Source: Tepidisphaeraceae bacterium
GTDB taxonomy: Bacteria; Planctomycetota; Phycisphaerae; Tepidisphaerales; Tepidisphaeraceae
Direction of reading: 5' to 3'
NCBI GenBank assembly: GCA_035998445.1
Contig: DASYHQ010000024.1
Location: forward strand, 1 to 61,557
DNA length: 61,557 bases
This document shows, piece after piece, positions 55,801-61,425 of the stretch (position 1 is its first letter; each line of letters begins with the position of its first letter). The notes under the pieces were generated by a model. It was not told the origin of the DNA. It did no database searches and saw only the letters and a program-made list of their open reading frames with translations. Both the position numbers and the translations under genes were made by a program.

Positions 55801-58648
55801 CCAGCCTGCCGTTGACGTTGACGGAAGCGCCACCGGCACGGCGGATCGCCGCCGCCCGCGGTACGAGTACCATTACGACGCTCAGGGCAACCGCACGCAC
55901 ATCGTCGCGCACGCATTCCTGGACGACGCGACCGCTAAGGTCGTCTACGTTACCCGCGACGCCGCCGGCAGCACGACGGAGGTCTCACGACCGTCCAACG
56001 CAGCGTACGGCACGTGGCCCAAGGACAAGGGAAGCGTCACGCGGTTCACGTATGACGGCGAAGGGCGGCAGCTGACGCGCACGCTGCCGCTGGGCGTGCA
56101 GACGACCGGGGACGCCAATGATTTCGTAGAACGCTCCGTATATGTGACGACGTTGGGTCCCGGTTACGGCCAACTGAAGTACGAGGTCGACTTCGAAGGG
56201 CGCGTGACGGCGTACGATTACGACAACACGTCGACCGGCCGCGGGCGCGTGAGTGCCGTACGTTATTACAACACGCTCGCTGCCTACACCGCCGACACGA
56301 ACGGCACTGCGGCGGTACGCAAGATCAGCTCCACCTACGACGCCTTCGGGCGACAGACAACCGTCAACGACTCGGCGTTCGCGCCGGCCGTCAACCAATA
56401 CGTCTATGATGTAGAGGGCCGGCTCACGACGATCGACAGCCCGCAGGGCACGCTGCACTACGCGTACGACGCGCTCGGTCGCAAGGTCGCCACCTGGACC
56501 GGCAGCGAGAGCACCCTCGCCGCCGCCCGGACGGGCGCGACGACGCTGACCGAGTACGGCTACGACGACCTGAACCGCCTGACCAGCACCAAGGCCGTCC
56601 GCCGGTTCGATGCTCCGATCGACGTCGACTCGGGCGCGACGGGCAATCAGCCCGAGCGTACGGACACGGTCTTCGCCGTCGACGGCCAGATCGACTACGA
56701 GCTGACCTGGACGAAGAGCGGCGGCGTGAAGGTCACCGAAGACCGCACGTACGACACCCAGGGCCGCGTCGCCTCCGCCCGGCACTTCGTCGACGCGAAC
56801 GACAATCACGCCTACGACACGGGCGAGTCGCTCGTCGAAGGCCTCGTCTATACCTATGACAAGGACGGCAGTCGCCGCAGCGAGACGCGGACGAACGCCG
56901 TCGGCACGACGGCGGTCATGTGGGCGTACGACGGGCTGGGCCGAGTGGCGCGCGAGGCGCTCGCCGGGCTCGACGGGTCGGGCGACCCGCTGACGTACGT
57001 CGACCGATTCCGGTACGACTTCTCGGGCAACCGGATCGAGACCGCGCACGACGACCAGACGGCCGGCGGCACGCCCGGCTCGGCCGGTGCCGACGCGGTG
57101 GTGACCGCGACGTACGACGGCAACGACCGGCTGCTGCGCGAGGTGAAGGACAGCAGCGCCGATGCTGAGGACCGCCATACCACGTTAGAGTACGGGGGGC
57201 CGACGAACCCGGGCACCGACCAAACCAAGAAGGTTGTTCGGGCGGGCCTGACCTCTGGTGGCACGATCACCGAGTCGACGACGTACGGCTACGACGTGGC
57301 GGGTCGCATGTCCTCGGTGGCGGTCACGAGCGGGTCGACCGCGACGACCGTCACCTACGCCTACGACGCGGGCGGCTTCCGCGTGGAGCGGACCGAGGGC
57401 GGCCAGACGACGGTCTACCACGCCGACCCGGCCAACCCGACCGGCTACGCGCAGGTGCTGGAGGAGGGCGTCGATGACGACGGCGACCGGGAGCTGGACG
57501 CGAACGAGGTTGACGTTGCCTACACGCTGGCGGCCGAGGTGCTAACGCAGGCCACCCGGTCGCAGGTGCTGCACCTGGTGACCGACCCACGCGGGACGAC
57601 GCGGGCGGTGCTGGACATTGCCGTTAATCCAGCGACGGCCGCGGCGATGAAGGAGCGGTACGCGTACACCGCCTACGGCGTCGACCTCGGTCTGGGCACC
57701 AATCCGCTGACGGCGGTGCGGTACGTCGGGCAGATGATCGACCCGACGAGTGGGTTGAGCTTCAACCGCGCCCGCTGGTACGACCCGAGGCAAGGAAGGT
57801 TCACGCAGGCCGACCCGTGGGCGGGGGACGCGCAGAACCCATCCAGCTTCAACAAGTACGTATACGGGCATGGGAATCCCGTCAACGCAACCGATCCGAC
57901 CGGAGGATTTGCGCTTCTAGAACTACTGGTTACAGCCGTAGGAGGCCAGGGACTTGAGAAGTTGGGGCAAGCGTATCGCGGTGCTAAGGGGACAGTAGAA
58001 GCTGCCAAGTTCCTTGTGCGACTTGGTTTAGTGCAGATGCAAGTCTACTCTTTCCGCTTGGAAGCAATGAACGGAAAGCATCTATTCATAGCTGCGTACT
58101 ATTTTTATGAATGGACCGCGTTCGAGAAGCGGGTAAGTGGTGCTAAGGGTTTTAAACTGATCGACGATGTGAGTTCGTTGTCAAAATATGTCGCGGCAAT
58201 ACCGGGCGCAGCTGCACAAATGGATCGTCACGATTACGCTGACCCGGGAAAGCTGAAGATCGGGTTTCTGCCGGAGGCAGGCAAAGGTGACAAGGATGAG
58301 GTTGTATTTGTTCCCCTAACCGGCCGTCGATCGTACGATTTCTTTCTATCTACCGCCGCCTCACTCGGCCCTGAGCTCTTTAGCTTCGGGGAACTTGCTG
58401 TATCGTTGCGAGCCGGCGCGGTCGATTGGGATGCCATCAAAACCTTAGCTGCTAATGCTGTCAGGAAGGCAGGCATAGACATATCAAGCAGTGGAAAAAT
58501 TGAAGGGCGAACATGGCATCACCACGAGATTATGGGGATCATGGAACTTCTGGACGAGAAGAAGCACAATCCCAAATACACTAAGCAGTTCCATACGGGT
58601 GGCGCCAAGTTTTGGAGCATGATACATGACAAACGATATGGAAAATAG
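40886..58648 (+). CDS. Giant secreted RHS/YD-repeat polymorphic toxin with C-terminal WHH nuclease domain
   Basis: 5,920 residues. The planctomycete N-terminal motif LQPLEQRLLFAF is at about residues 26-37. Modules follow in order: malectin-like (38-185), FN3 (195-290), CBM6-like (316-465), two FN3 (468-660), DNRLRE-like (665-830), FN3, second DNRLRE-like (938-1105), FN3, PKD-like repeats (1206-2000), propeller-like (2160-2400), and Ig/cadherin-like repeats with CARDB-like parts (2535-4040). An RHS region (4069-5672) starts with ITIQRTYSSNRADQSGDFGF and has many YD repeats. The RHS core RYVGQMIDPTSGLSFNRARW and DPTGG end marks precede a C-terminal toxin of about 245 residues ending GRTWHHHEIMGIMELL (W5877-H5879) and QFHTGG, the WHH family of HNH/Endo VII nucleases. 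The toxin segment is visibly AT-richer. Confidence 0.88.
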   Translation: MSLRKILGIGRARSARTRLQQNIFELQPLEQRLLFAFQAGVNFQVEESGTPAGYYRDFGQTYRAHTNGLTYGWNTSNSANAFDRGSTAAPDKRYDTLARMQASGGASTWEIAVPNGTYQVKVVAGDPTVTSGATYKINAEGTLLVNGSPTSSNRWVTGTANVSVSDGKLTLTNASGAVDNRIAFVEITDASRTSSVPAVPTGVRARGASATSVDLIWNDASDNETSFKVYRSTSSGGTYSLIGTTGPGATFFSAGGLPSSATPATYYYKVAASNAAGDSAMSGYDGRKALANNVSQVAYTSSNAPWAVGPAAGTAGMRVEAEDFDAGAQGIAYNDGNGANIGGAYRAGGVDIARYPLVSSEYFVGWTVPGEWVEYTVSIATAGTYRLDALVGYQSTAGTFHVETGGIDLTGAMQVPTTGAATTFSTVTRNVVLSAGTHVLRVVADTEGTAGNGVGNFNAMTLTYLPALATPTSFNGTATSPTQVNLTWTDNASGESGYELQYSESSTFASGVTTVALASNATSRSVTGLTASKTYHFRLRAMNGTAGGVHATTSVTTPALATAPAAPSGLAATAMSATQINVSWTDASSNETGFVIERATNSTFTQGLTSVAATAANVTSHNNTTGLSPSTTYYYRVRAINGAGDSANSNTASATTQPATPGAITTPLSPTDDTYVQDGGNSGNSYPISTELFVKTFGYGGNRNAYLKFDISALSTTNSATLRLYGRNSSSTPENVVVHVHETLNDGWQEETLTWNNQLTEAGYSNTSLANVTVRDNVMRWYEFEVTALVAARKAAGASVVSLALRSPDYTTSVPIFNSSNATSNQPQLVVVSHPPIAPSGLSATAVSPSQINVSWTDASANETGFIVERSTSTVFPVGAETVVVTTTAANVTSYSDTAGLSPSTTYYYRVRAKMSETLASANSAIATGTTLPDGPATTLGAVADAYVQDGTTNEDENFGGSAQLLAKTTGTGGNRNSYLRFDLTTITTVEDAKLRLYGRNSDAAPENVVVHVYQAANETWQEMSIDWLNQPGFTGSSLDNVTVPDNVLRWYEFDVTAVVAAQKAAGATSVSFELRSPFYSTSLPIFNSSDASSNQPRLVVVASSPVTTPPTAPSNLTATAASPTQVNLAWTDNASDEGGFRVERSTDGTAFTPLPGMPLAPNVTTYSDSTVVAGTRYWYRVVGTGAAGAPDSPPSNTVDLTTPNTLNVSIDGPSSIDEGGAYTLSLSVSGQGSDPVDHWSIDWGDGVVETLPASASQATHVYVDGDINATIVATAVTVGAQSAADSLAVDVENVAPTLSAIGPSAINEFETYALTLARSDPGADTMTWTIDWGDGSAVQVLPGDTTSVEHAYGPATTAGVVTITASDEDGTYSVPSVAFDVAPAKPVGLTATALNGTQAQLQWLASTAIGDSIGIEISSDGLSFVPLATATVGAGGYLADNLAPGADVYFRTNAVRAGGAASAWSNTAYVRTPGSVVATGAAAVDEGATYQLALHANASGVSGWTIDWGDGSTESLPGTATSVSHVYADAALGREINVAASAGSTSYEADPVHVDVGEVPPTVAVSGAVTATAGDTYQLGLHASDPGTDTVVEWRVSWGDGSAVQVVTGNPSSVTHVYSAAGQFAISAVAIDEDGSYRVEPLVLDVAPALSSMAIMGPLPMLISSSSTVADGVLRLDGNDWVAVTSPAAADPGTALAEGAHWVLREGASFLVGIERTLTVPSGVDTLALVYEGLTFDGTSQGRINDALEVALLAADGRPLASFAADRDAAYNVTHTVSGHAAGAGVVASDLGNGRTELQLDVAALQGQQVRVQLRLVNADADNDSTVRLVGSEAPQATRPQLDPIAPITVDEGGRATLVATFSDPDAGDSHAAMIDWGDMSGPQPATIDPVTKTITAEHVYADDGNRTTGQGTYHPRVQLTDGVTEPVTELATATVQNVAPRLDASIRFEPIVQKNARQLATVISGTFADPAFNNPSAGTSETFTVTIDWGDGTAPQRVAASVVPGAAGTETVGTFTATHVYANAPSFAGQRFFNATVTAADDDQGAATRSFGFGLVDIRVVPTVNVGSTGVTSVHIYKRPWFEPDEIDVDTLRFGPGGAPEDDGQLESQGNNPFRRADFRTALSGIRLGDTEAFVTGQLNDGTFFVGMDEIKTNGSLPTRAHGALPGSPKFFVVNDGAAASGDNAYRYTAAGGAIGFYAMDATMRQPRGVASNPVGDLLWTIDGAGQVQVTNAGNGAFLGAWRAAQVERASGITTDGTNIWVVDDVQKRVRLYANAAGLRKGIASEASSFALAAANASPTDVVTDGTTIWVTDDATDKVFVYARDGQLLGQWQLDAANANASGITLAAGEDDLWVVDRTTRQVYHYAGATDWRDGARSAAGTFALQTANTTPEGIADPPTMPPMVSSTPGTVHSVPGVGDLWDVTSAFEFGYDRTSLYDADDALFAGLSVERKAGDSTFMRNRLLLVVRDISEPGIVLPNAHGLTADGHPYYDLTAAIGSSSAGQFPATAATQAVLQFLNPGRQRFGYTLQILSGGNTAPRFASDPYAGDQGHAYSVEAAGGSVLEIVAKSDNTLRYPLAGDDREQDPVRFEIVSGPAGMTVEDVDGQPVLTWQPTLAGTHTVRLRVLDQPHGATDRAYDQIFTVRAVTNVQNRPPRFTTTPVVVAYAGEEYRYDADGFDPDGDTLAFSYLPDVDETLRPGGDFAIAPGNGVVTWRPTYADIGKTFTVRLRVSDQQEPALYGEQEYQIEVRRGVIPGVSGTPDLTVTNVSAEGVRFDPQRLRAEGVVTATISNIGLGSVNDPFDVLFFEDLNFDGQYTSSTDNVLGSTRVEQPLMPTEPIAVAAAISGAVQFAGGHIWAFVDSGGVIAETNELNNADRTKRDCRLLETTAPGYTFSIADGYDNEGNFTNVGNHFHAGATIPFGNPPGSAEVGGFEYSESVRGLTEFAIDGLAGEASIDFRVGIMGGLFWQGPLLNHTIQVDAYAGNGAEDITDYEAPSLGVVGTFGTSDLALHDVLSFDLTNILATAVASELDWLGVRLLVLPTVRDHVALTFDQFHLHTAGGEAPDLIPSYLRTSQESGNTSYTVRVGNAGNVQAPTNVRVAFYDGDPNAGGTFLATNATLSTIDAGRYQDVSVTVPNAPSDDLWVVVDDNETVAECNETNNSYSLVLGSAPLALNENPVITSVPAWAVHEGDEYEYQVVATDPNGHALAYELVTKPVGMTIDAVTGKVTWQPRPTDVRAHVVLVRVSDGRGGTAIQRYELDVRTTNLSPEITSRPTGPAALDQPYRYQLSAEDGNGDKLMWALDAASRALDVTISTSGLLSWTPEEVGEFRIAVSVSDGRGGTDVQTFWLSVVNENTPPHIASAPEGPIFVDEEWSYDLLVSDIEDGDNAAGANDKFTFYLDEAATELGMAIDAAGRLTWTPRVGGTFVVTISVQDSGGATASQTLTLPVENRPTVNRSADIYSEPTGPALVGSPWQYLVKARDLDGDAVTMSVTKFLDADGTPITGYTETQVKPGQLLIEWTPTAAVKGPVRVEVSAADVPDGAGEVQSFDLAVLQTRPPNNPPTITSTPPLPGVGGADYVYVVRATDADGDDVTFTLGGADAGGLTIVRIDGQSARVRWASPQPDTQRDFTIRASDGQGGWAEQRLVLRTGSGTGAGTADTPPTITSEPIYAVVAGQPYRQKVTATDADASTTAPISYGLLAPARPGLQASINTATGTIDWQTTTADIGEFDVIVTASQAGATASQRFRVRVTDPAASNAPPTIQPATGTLRAVPGGTFEYRVFAVDPDGHALTFWLMDGDNPVSELDGLRIDNQGRVEWAVPPGAQPRSFTVRAVDPLGATDDQNFDVGIGTDLPPTVSLAASTTSPTAGSEVRFFVQAQDDLGIAARQVTLTAPWLTTPLVIDVGTDGIARYTLPTSSTIAGQSFSIKATVRDTGGNVVTTGALPLAVAFAGTASPAIALYGVGNGVVFDQPTDLAGRVTDTDGDLVYWSLVATPSDGRAPITLASDGTLNGTTPIDSVDGFLATVNTSELANGNYLFQLFAQDASRRERSLSFTAAVKSNTADKVGDFALNFTDLETTVGPVPITIQRTYSSNRADQSGDFGFGWDLTVSRGKLEVDVRAGEDPFFDGYLRAYATGTRVTITLPDGSTRGFTAVALPDTSGDFGAGGFLSFASLYTIAFMPDDDSRDVRLELASGDVKPLNVGPGQGLPLDLGLPPALTENGFVTTTLYVDDNGEFREPLMGGGLPWNPATHGVDFQVETLDGTKYTYDSETGELIGQSDRVGNSVTYANDGDVIESRKNGTLTGKVEIVRLPSSHLVDKITWFHSGAQGTTSDTIEYDYVNGELVTVTDQTGKATHYGYNEKWELVDGQWVKSDGLLGRPHFLTRITDGTNGVDVMRAIFDPATGHLQKFIDADGNSAAVSVSTALPGGLTAEIVRNTAGYATETVRDGRGNVVRQIQQTGTLTYLVTVSAYDGEDNKISETRPFSITESSGTTTLRYTTTPSGTAVHAYRGEYNDDRHPHLPTKEVDAAGVETTYVYNGRGDVISMTEGGELTTNTIDRTTGQLTQSVDPAGNLTIYHYEQGNLVRVEQRTPSGQVRDLVNTGYNLLGQMTSSTDSTGVVTSYGYDARGRLKSTSYVAANGTVVRSETDYDAAGRITGVRKFVNDVEVTEDAASFDAGGRMLTVVDRFGHVTVNRYDARGNVVESRSPEKDAQGNDVVVIVRTAYDADGRVIARTDPYVEGTATTNVRVTHTLYDNAGRAHEVRRIGGVDVALTHVTGGTGSDYLGGLFRTTFQYDRVADTYAGTPAADRVISASSTTYDGRGRVETTVSETGLVTHHEYDDADREKRVWFELDIDGDGDDDLHETTFAYDAQGRQTLVRDAAGRVTETQYDAQGQATHTILRGLTPANVTPGSPADTSTADDIVLEQVYDERGRHLADVDALGRRTDYEYDGDGRLIAVTQPAVDVDGSATGTADRRRPRYEYHYDAQGNRTHIVAHAFLDDATAKVVYVTRDAAGSTTEVSRPSNAAYGTWPKDKGSVTRFTYDGEGRQLTRTLPLGVQTTGDANDFVERSVYVTTLGPGYGQLKYEVDFEGRVTAYDYDNTSTGRGRVSAVRYYNTLAAYTADTNGTAAVRKISSTYDAFGRQTTVNDSAFAPAVNQYVYDVEGRLTTIDSPQGTLHYAYDALGRKVATWTGSESTLAAARTGATTLTEYGYDDLNRLTSTKAVRRFDAPIDVDSGATGNQPERTDTVFAVDGQIDYELTWTKSGGVKVTEDRTYDTQGRVASARHFVDANDNHAYDTGESLVEGLVYTYDKDGSRRSETRTNAVGTTAVMWAYDGLGRVAREALAGLDGSGDPLTYVDRFRYDFSGNRIETAHDDQTAGGTPGSAGADAVVTATYDGNDRLLREVKDSSADAEDRHTTLEYGGPTNPGTDQTKKVVRAGLTSGGTITESTTYGYDVAGRMSSVAVTSGSTATTVTYAYDAGGFRVERTEGGQTTVYHADPANPTGYAQVLEEGVDDDGDRELDANEVDVAYTLAAEVLTQATRSQVLHLVTDPRGTTRAVLDIAVNPATAAAMKERYAYTAYGVDLGLGTNPLTAVRYVGQMIDPTSGLSFNRARWYDPRQGRFTQADPWAGDAQNPSSFNKYVYGHGNPVNATDPTGGFALLELLVTAVGGQGLEKLGQAYRGAKGTVEAAKFLVRLGLVQMQVYSFRLEAMNGKHLFIAAYYFYEWTAFEKRVSGAKGFKLIDDVSSLSKYVAAIPGAAAQMDRHDYADPGKLKIGFLPEAGKGDKDEVVFVPLTGRRSYDFFLSTAASLGPELFSFGELAVSLRAGAVDWDAIKTLAANAVRKAGIDISSSGKIEGRTWHHHEIMGIMELLDEKKHNPKYTKQFHTGGAKFWSMIHDKRYGK
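57206..58045 (+). repeat. RHS core/pretoxin direct repeat, copy 1 (inside the giant gene)
   Basis: Encodes NPGTDQTKKVVRAGLT through the RHS core, the DPTG motif and the pretoxin segment YRGAKGTVEAAKFLVRLGLV. It is collinear with 59363-60202. Parts, such as 57289-57490, are nearly identical at the DNA level apart from one ACG insertion and single substitutions. Confidence 0.85.
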
Positions 58649-59213
58649 CGGACTTGAGTCGACCCGTATTGGTTTCGAACTCATGTTTGTCGGCGGCTTT
58701 AGCACCCTTCGGCCGGATGGTCAAATTAAGGCAGACCTCAGATCGGCACAACTAGAACGCGCAATGCATCCCAGCGAAGTCGCTCGGCTCCACATTGCGA
58801 CGCACGCAGCAGATGGTAAACGTGGTCCCGGCTTTGTCCTGGATGGGTTCCAGATAGCATCGATAGCGGAATTTCTGGAAAGTCAGTCGCATGTTTTCCA
58901 GGCGATTGGGGCCGAACTGCGCGAGGAACAGTTGCTGCTTGAAGATTCTGACCCCATGCGTAGTGGTGACGTATGGTCCTATGTACAGATCGACTATATC
59001 CTAATTGAGCCCCGACGAGTGCCGACGCCGGAGGGACTTGCCAAAATGAAGAAGTGGTATCGCGATAAAACGCTAGAGGAAATCGCCACGATGCATGACA
59101 CACCCGAAACGCGTTCGCGCTTCGACCTGTATTTAACCGTGGCATGGGACGACGAACACATCCGGCTCGCGAGATTCCGTGACGGACACTTTCGAAGTTT
59201 CTCCTCCGAGTAA
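58626..59213 (+). CDS. Probable immunity protein for the WHH toxin
   Basis: ATG 58626 lies inside the toxin gene (23-base overlap) with GGAG at 58614-58617, so translation is coupled. 195 residues, no signal peptide or membrane segment, rather acidic, with IGFELMFVGGFSTLRPDGQI, SEVARLHIATHAADGKRG and RSRFDLYLTVAWDDEHIRLA. No family is recognised. Position directly after a polymorphic-toxin C-terminus, the overlap and the matching AT-rich composition are the standard arrangement of a cognate cytoplasmic immunity protein that blocks the nuclease in the producing cell. The role is inferred from context only. Confidence 0.7.
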   Translation: MTNDMENSGLESTRIGFELMFVGGFSTLRPDGQIKADLRSAQLERAMHPSEVARLHIATHAADGKRGPGFVLDGFQIASIAEFLESQSHVFQAIGAELREEQLLLEDSDPMRSGDVWSYVQIDYILIEPRRVPTPEGLAKMKKWYRDKTLEEIATMHDTPETRSRFDLYLTVAWDDEHIRLARFRDGHFRSFSSE

Positions 59214-59362
59214 ATCCGAAGTTGGCAGAAGTGAGGGGTTGCACGAAGCAATGGGCCTAGGAGTCTTTGTTGAGGCATTTCTCGGGTCTGGGTAGATTAT
59301 CCGTTTGCCCTGTCACCTTTGCGACACCACCGGTGGTCTCGCCTACCAACGGCGGGGCGGCG

Positions 59363-60207
59363 AACCCCGGGACCGACCAGACGAAGAAGATCGTCCGAGC
59401 GGGTCTGACGGACGCGGGCACCGTGACGGAATCCACGACGTATGGCTACGACGTGGCGGGTCGCATGTCCTCGGTGGCGGTCACGAGCGGGTCGACCGCG
59501 ACGACGACCGTCACCTACGCCTACGACGCGGGCGGCTTCCGCGTGGAGCGGACCGAGGGCGGCCAGACGACGGTCTACCACGTCGACCCGGCCAACCCGA
59601 CCGGCTACGCGCAGGTGCTGGAGGAGGGCGTCGATGACGACGGCGACCGTGAGCTGGACGCGAACGAGGTTGACGTCGCCTACACGTTAGCCGGCGAAGT
59701 GCTGACGCAGGCGACGCGCCAGAAGGTCCTGCACCTGGTGACCGACCCGCGCGGGACGACGCGGGCGGCGCTGGACATCTGCGTCAATCCCGCGACCGCC
59801 GCGGCGGTGAAGGAGCGCTACGCCTACACGGCCTACGGGCTCGACCTCGGCTTGGCTGCCAACCCGATGACGGCCGTTCGGTACGTGGGGCAGATGATCG
59901 ACCCCGTGAGTGGGTTGAGCTTCAACCGGGCACGGTGGTACGACCCGGGGCAGGGGCGGTTCACGCAGGTCGACCCGTGGGCCGGGCAGGCGCGCGAACC
60001 CAGCACTTTAAACAAGTATGCTTACACCCATGGTAATCCAGTTAACTCGTCCGATCCGACAGGAATGTTCTCGGTGCTGGAAATACTCATCTCGAACTTT
60101 GGCAGTGTGGGCGAGAAGCTAGTTCAATCGTACCGTGGAGCTAAAACGACCTTCATCGCGGCTCAAATGCTCGTTCGCTTAACATTGGTCCGGATGGAAA
60201 TTGTGAC
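59363..60207 (+). pseudogene. Orphan RHS core plus alternative CT start, cut by insertion sequences
   Basis: A headless copy of the RHS C-terminal core: NPGTDQTKKIVRAGLTDAGT, RYVGQMIDPVSGLSFNRARW, NPVNSSDPTG, then a different pretoxin (MFSVLEILISNFGSVGEKL, SYRGAKTTFIAAQMLVRLTL). The open frame starts at 59267 without a credible start codon, and it is broken at 60208 where the IS630 element begins. This is the layout of a silent displaced CT cassette that can recombine into the full-length gene through the shared core. The alternative toxin domain itself is missing. Confidence 0.8.
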
Positions 60208-60209
60208 TA

Positions 60210-61416
60210 GTGTTCCGTCACACATGAATTGATTAATGTGTCGGCTCCCCTAGCACGGAGGCTGACATGCAGAAGAAGTACCATGTGACGTTAACGCCGG
60301 AAGAGCGTTGCGAGCTGGAAGCGATGACGCGTCGCGGGCGGGTGGCCGCCCGCGCGTTGGTGCGGGCGTGGGTGCTGCTCAAGTGCGACGAGTCCAACGG
60401 TGGCGGCCCGTCGCCCGCCGACGATGAGGTGGCCGAGGCGTTGGAGTGCGGGACGGCGACCGTCGCCCGCGTGCGCCGGCGGTTCGTGGAGGACGGCCTG
60501 GGTGCGGCGTTGCGGCCGCGGCCATCGACGCGGTCGTACGCCCGCCGCCTCGACGGCGACGGCGAGGCCCGGCTGGTCACGCTCGCCTGCTCCGCGCCGC
60601 CCGCGGGGCGCGACCGTTGGACGCTGCGGCTCCTGGCCGACCGGATGGTCGTGCTCGGCCACGCCGAGGGGCCGCTCAGTTACGAGACGGTCCGGCGCGT
60701 CCTCAAAAAAACGAGTTGAAGCCCTGGCTGCGCAAGATGTGGTGCATCCCGCCCGAGCGCGACTGCTGCTTCGTCGCGGCGATGGAGGACGTGCTGGAGG
60801 TGTACAAGCGCCCGGCCGACCCGCGGCGTCCGCTGGTGTGCATGGACGAGACGAGCAAGCAGCTCATCGGCGAGATCCGCGTCCCGCTGCCGATGCGCCC
60901 GGGCGAACCCTGCCACTTCGACTGCGAGTACGTCCGCAACGGCACGGCCAACCTGTTCGTCGCCTTCGAACCGCTGGCCGGCGTGCGGCACGTCGCCGTG
61001 ACCGAGTCGCGGACGCGCCGCGACTGGGCCTGGTTCATCAAGGACCTGCTCGACCAGCGTTACCCCGCGGCCGACTGCGTGGTGTTAGTGATGGACCAGC
61101 TGAACACGCACTCGGTCGCCAGCCTGTACGAGGCGTTCGACCCGGCCGAGGCGCGCCGGTTGGCCGAGCGCCTGGAGGTGCATCACACGCCCAAGCACGG
61201 CAGCTGGCTGAACATGGCCGAGATCGAACTGGGCGTGATGGCCCGGCAGTGCCTCGGCGACCGGATCGCCGACAGGAACACGCTGGACGAACGCGTGCAG
61301 GCCTGGGCTGACGCCCGAAACCACGCACGCCGCCGCGCCGACTGGCAGTTCACCACCGCCGACGCCCGCATCCGCCTCAAACGGCTCTATCCGTCAATGC
61401 AACCGTGACAGAACAC
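60210..61416 (+). mobile_element. IS630-family insertion sequence, complete
   Basis: The 1,207-bp element is bounded by inverted ends GTGTTCCGTCAC (60210-60221) and GTGACAGAACAC (61405-61416), 11 of 12 matching, and flanked by the TA dinucleotide duplication typical of IS630/Tc1-mariner (60208-60209 and 61417-61418). It carries one frameshifted transposase gene. It sits between the orphan RHS cassette and an IS5-like element. Confidence 0.9.
60267..61408 (+). CDS. IS630-family DDE transposase, made by -1 frameshift
   Basis: Frame 1 (60267-60719, 150 residues) gives the HTH part: LTPEERCELEAMTRRGRVAA, ATVARVRRRFVEDGLGAAL and YETVRRVLKK. Frame 2 continues from the same point to 61408 with the DDE catalytic core: VCMDETSKQLIGE (first Asp), VVLVMDQLNTHS (second Asp) and WLNMAEIELGVM (Glu). 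The junction is an A7 run at 60705-60711 in the context CTC AAA AAA ACG; slipping back one base yields KKNELKPWL, a standard programmed frameshift for this family. Both parts look intact, so the element may be active. The product is about 380 residues. Confidence 0.88.
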
Positions 61417-61425
61417 TAGAGCGTG

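Noticed and set aside
59267-60232. The orphan RHS frame as a functional gene.
   Set aside because: No credible start codon or ribosome site, the frame begins outside the homology, and the 3' end runs into an insertion sequence.
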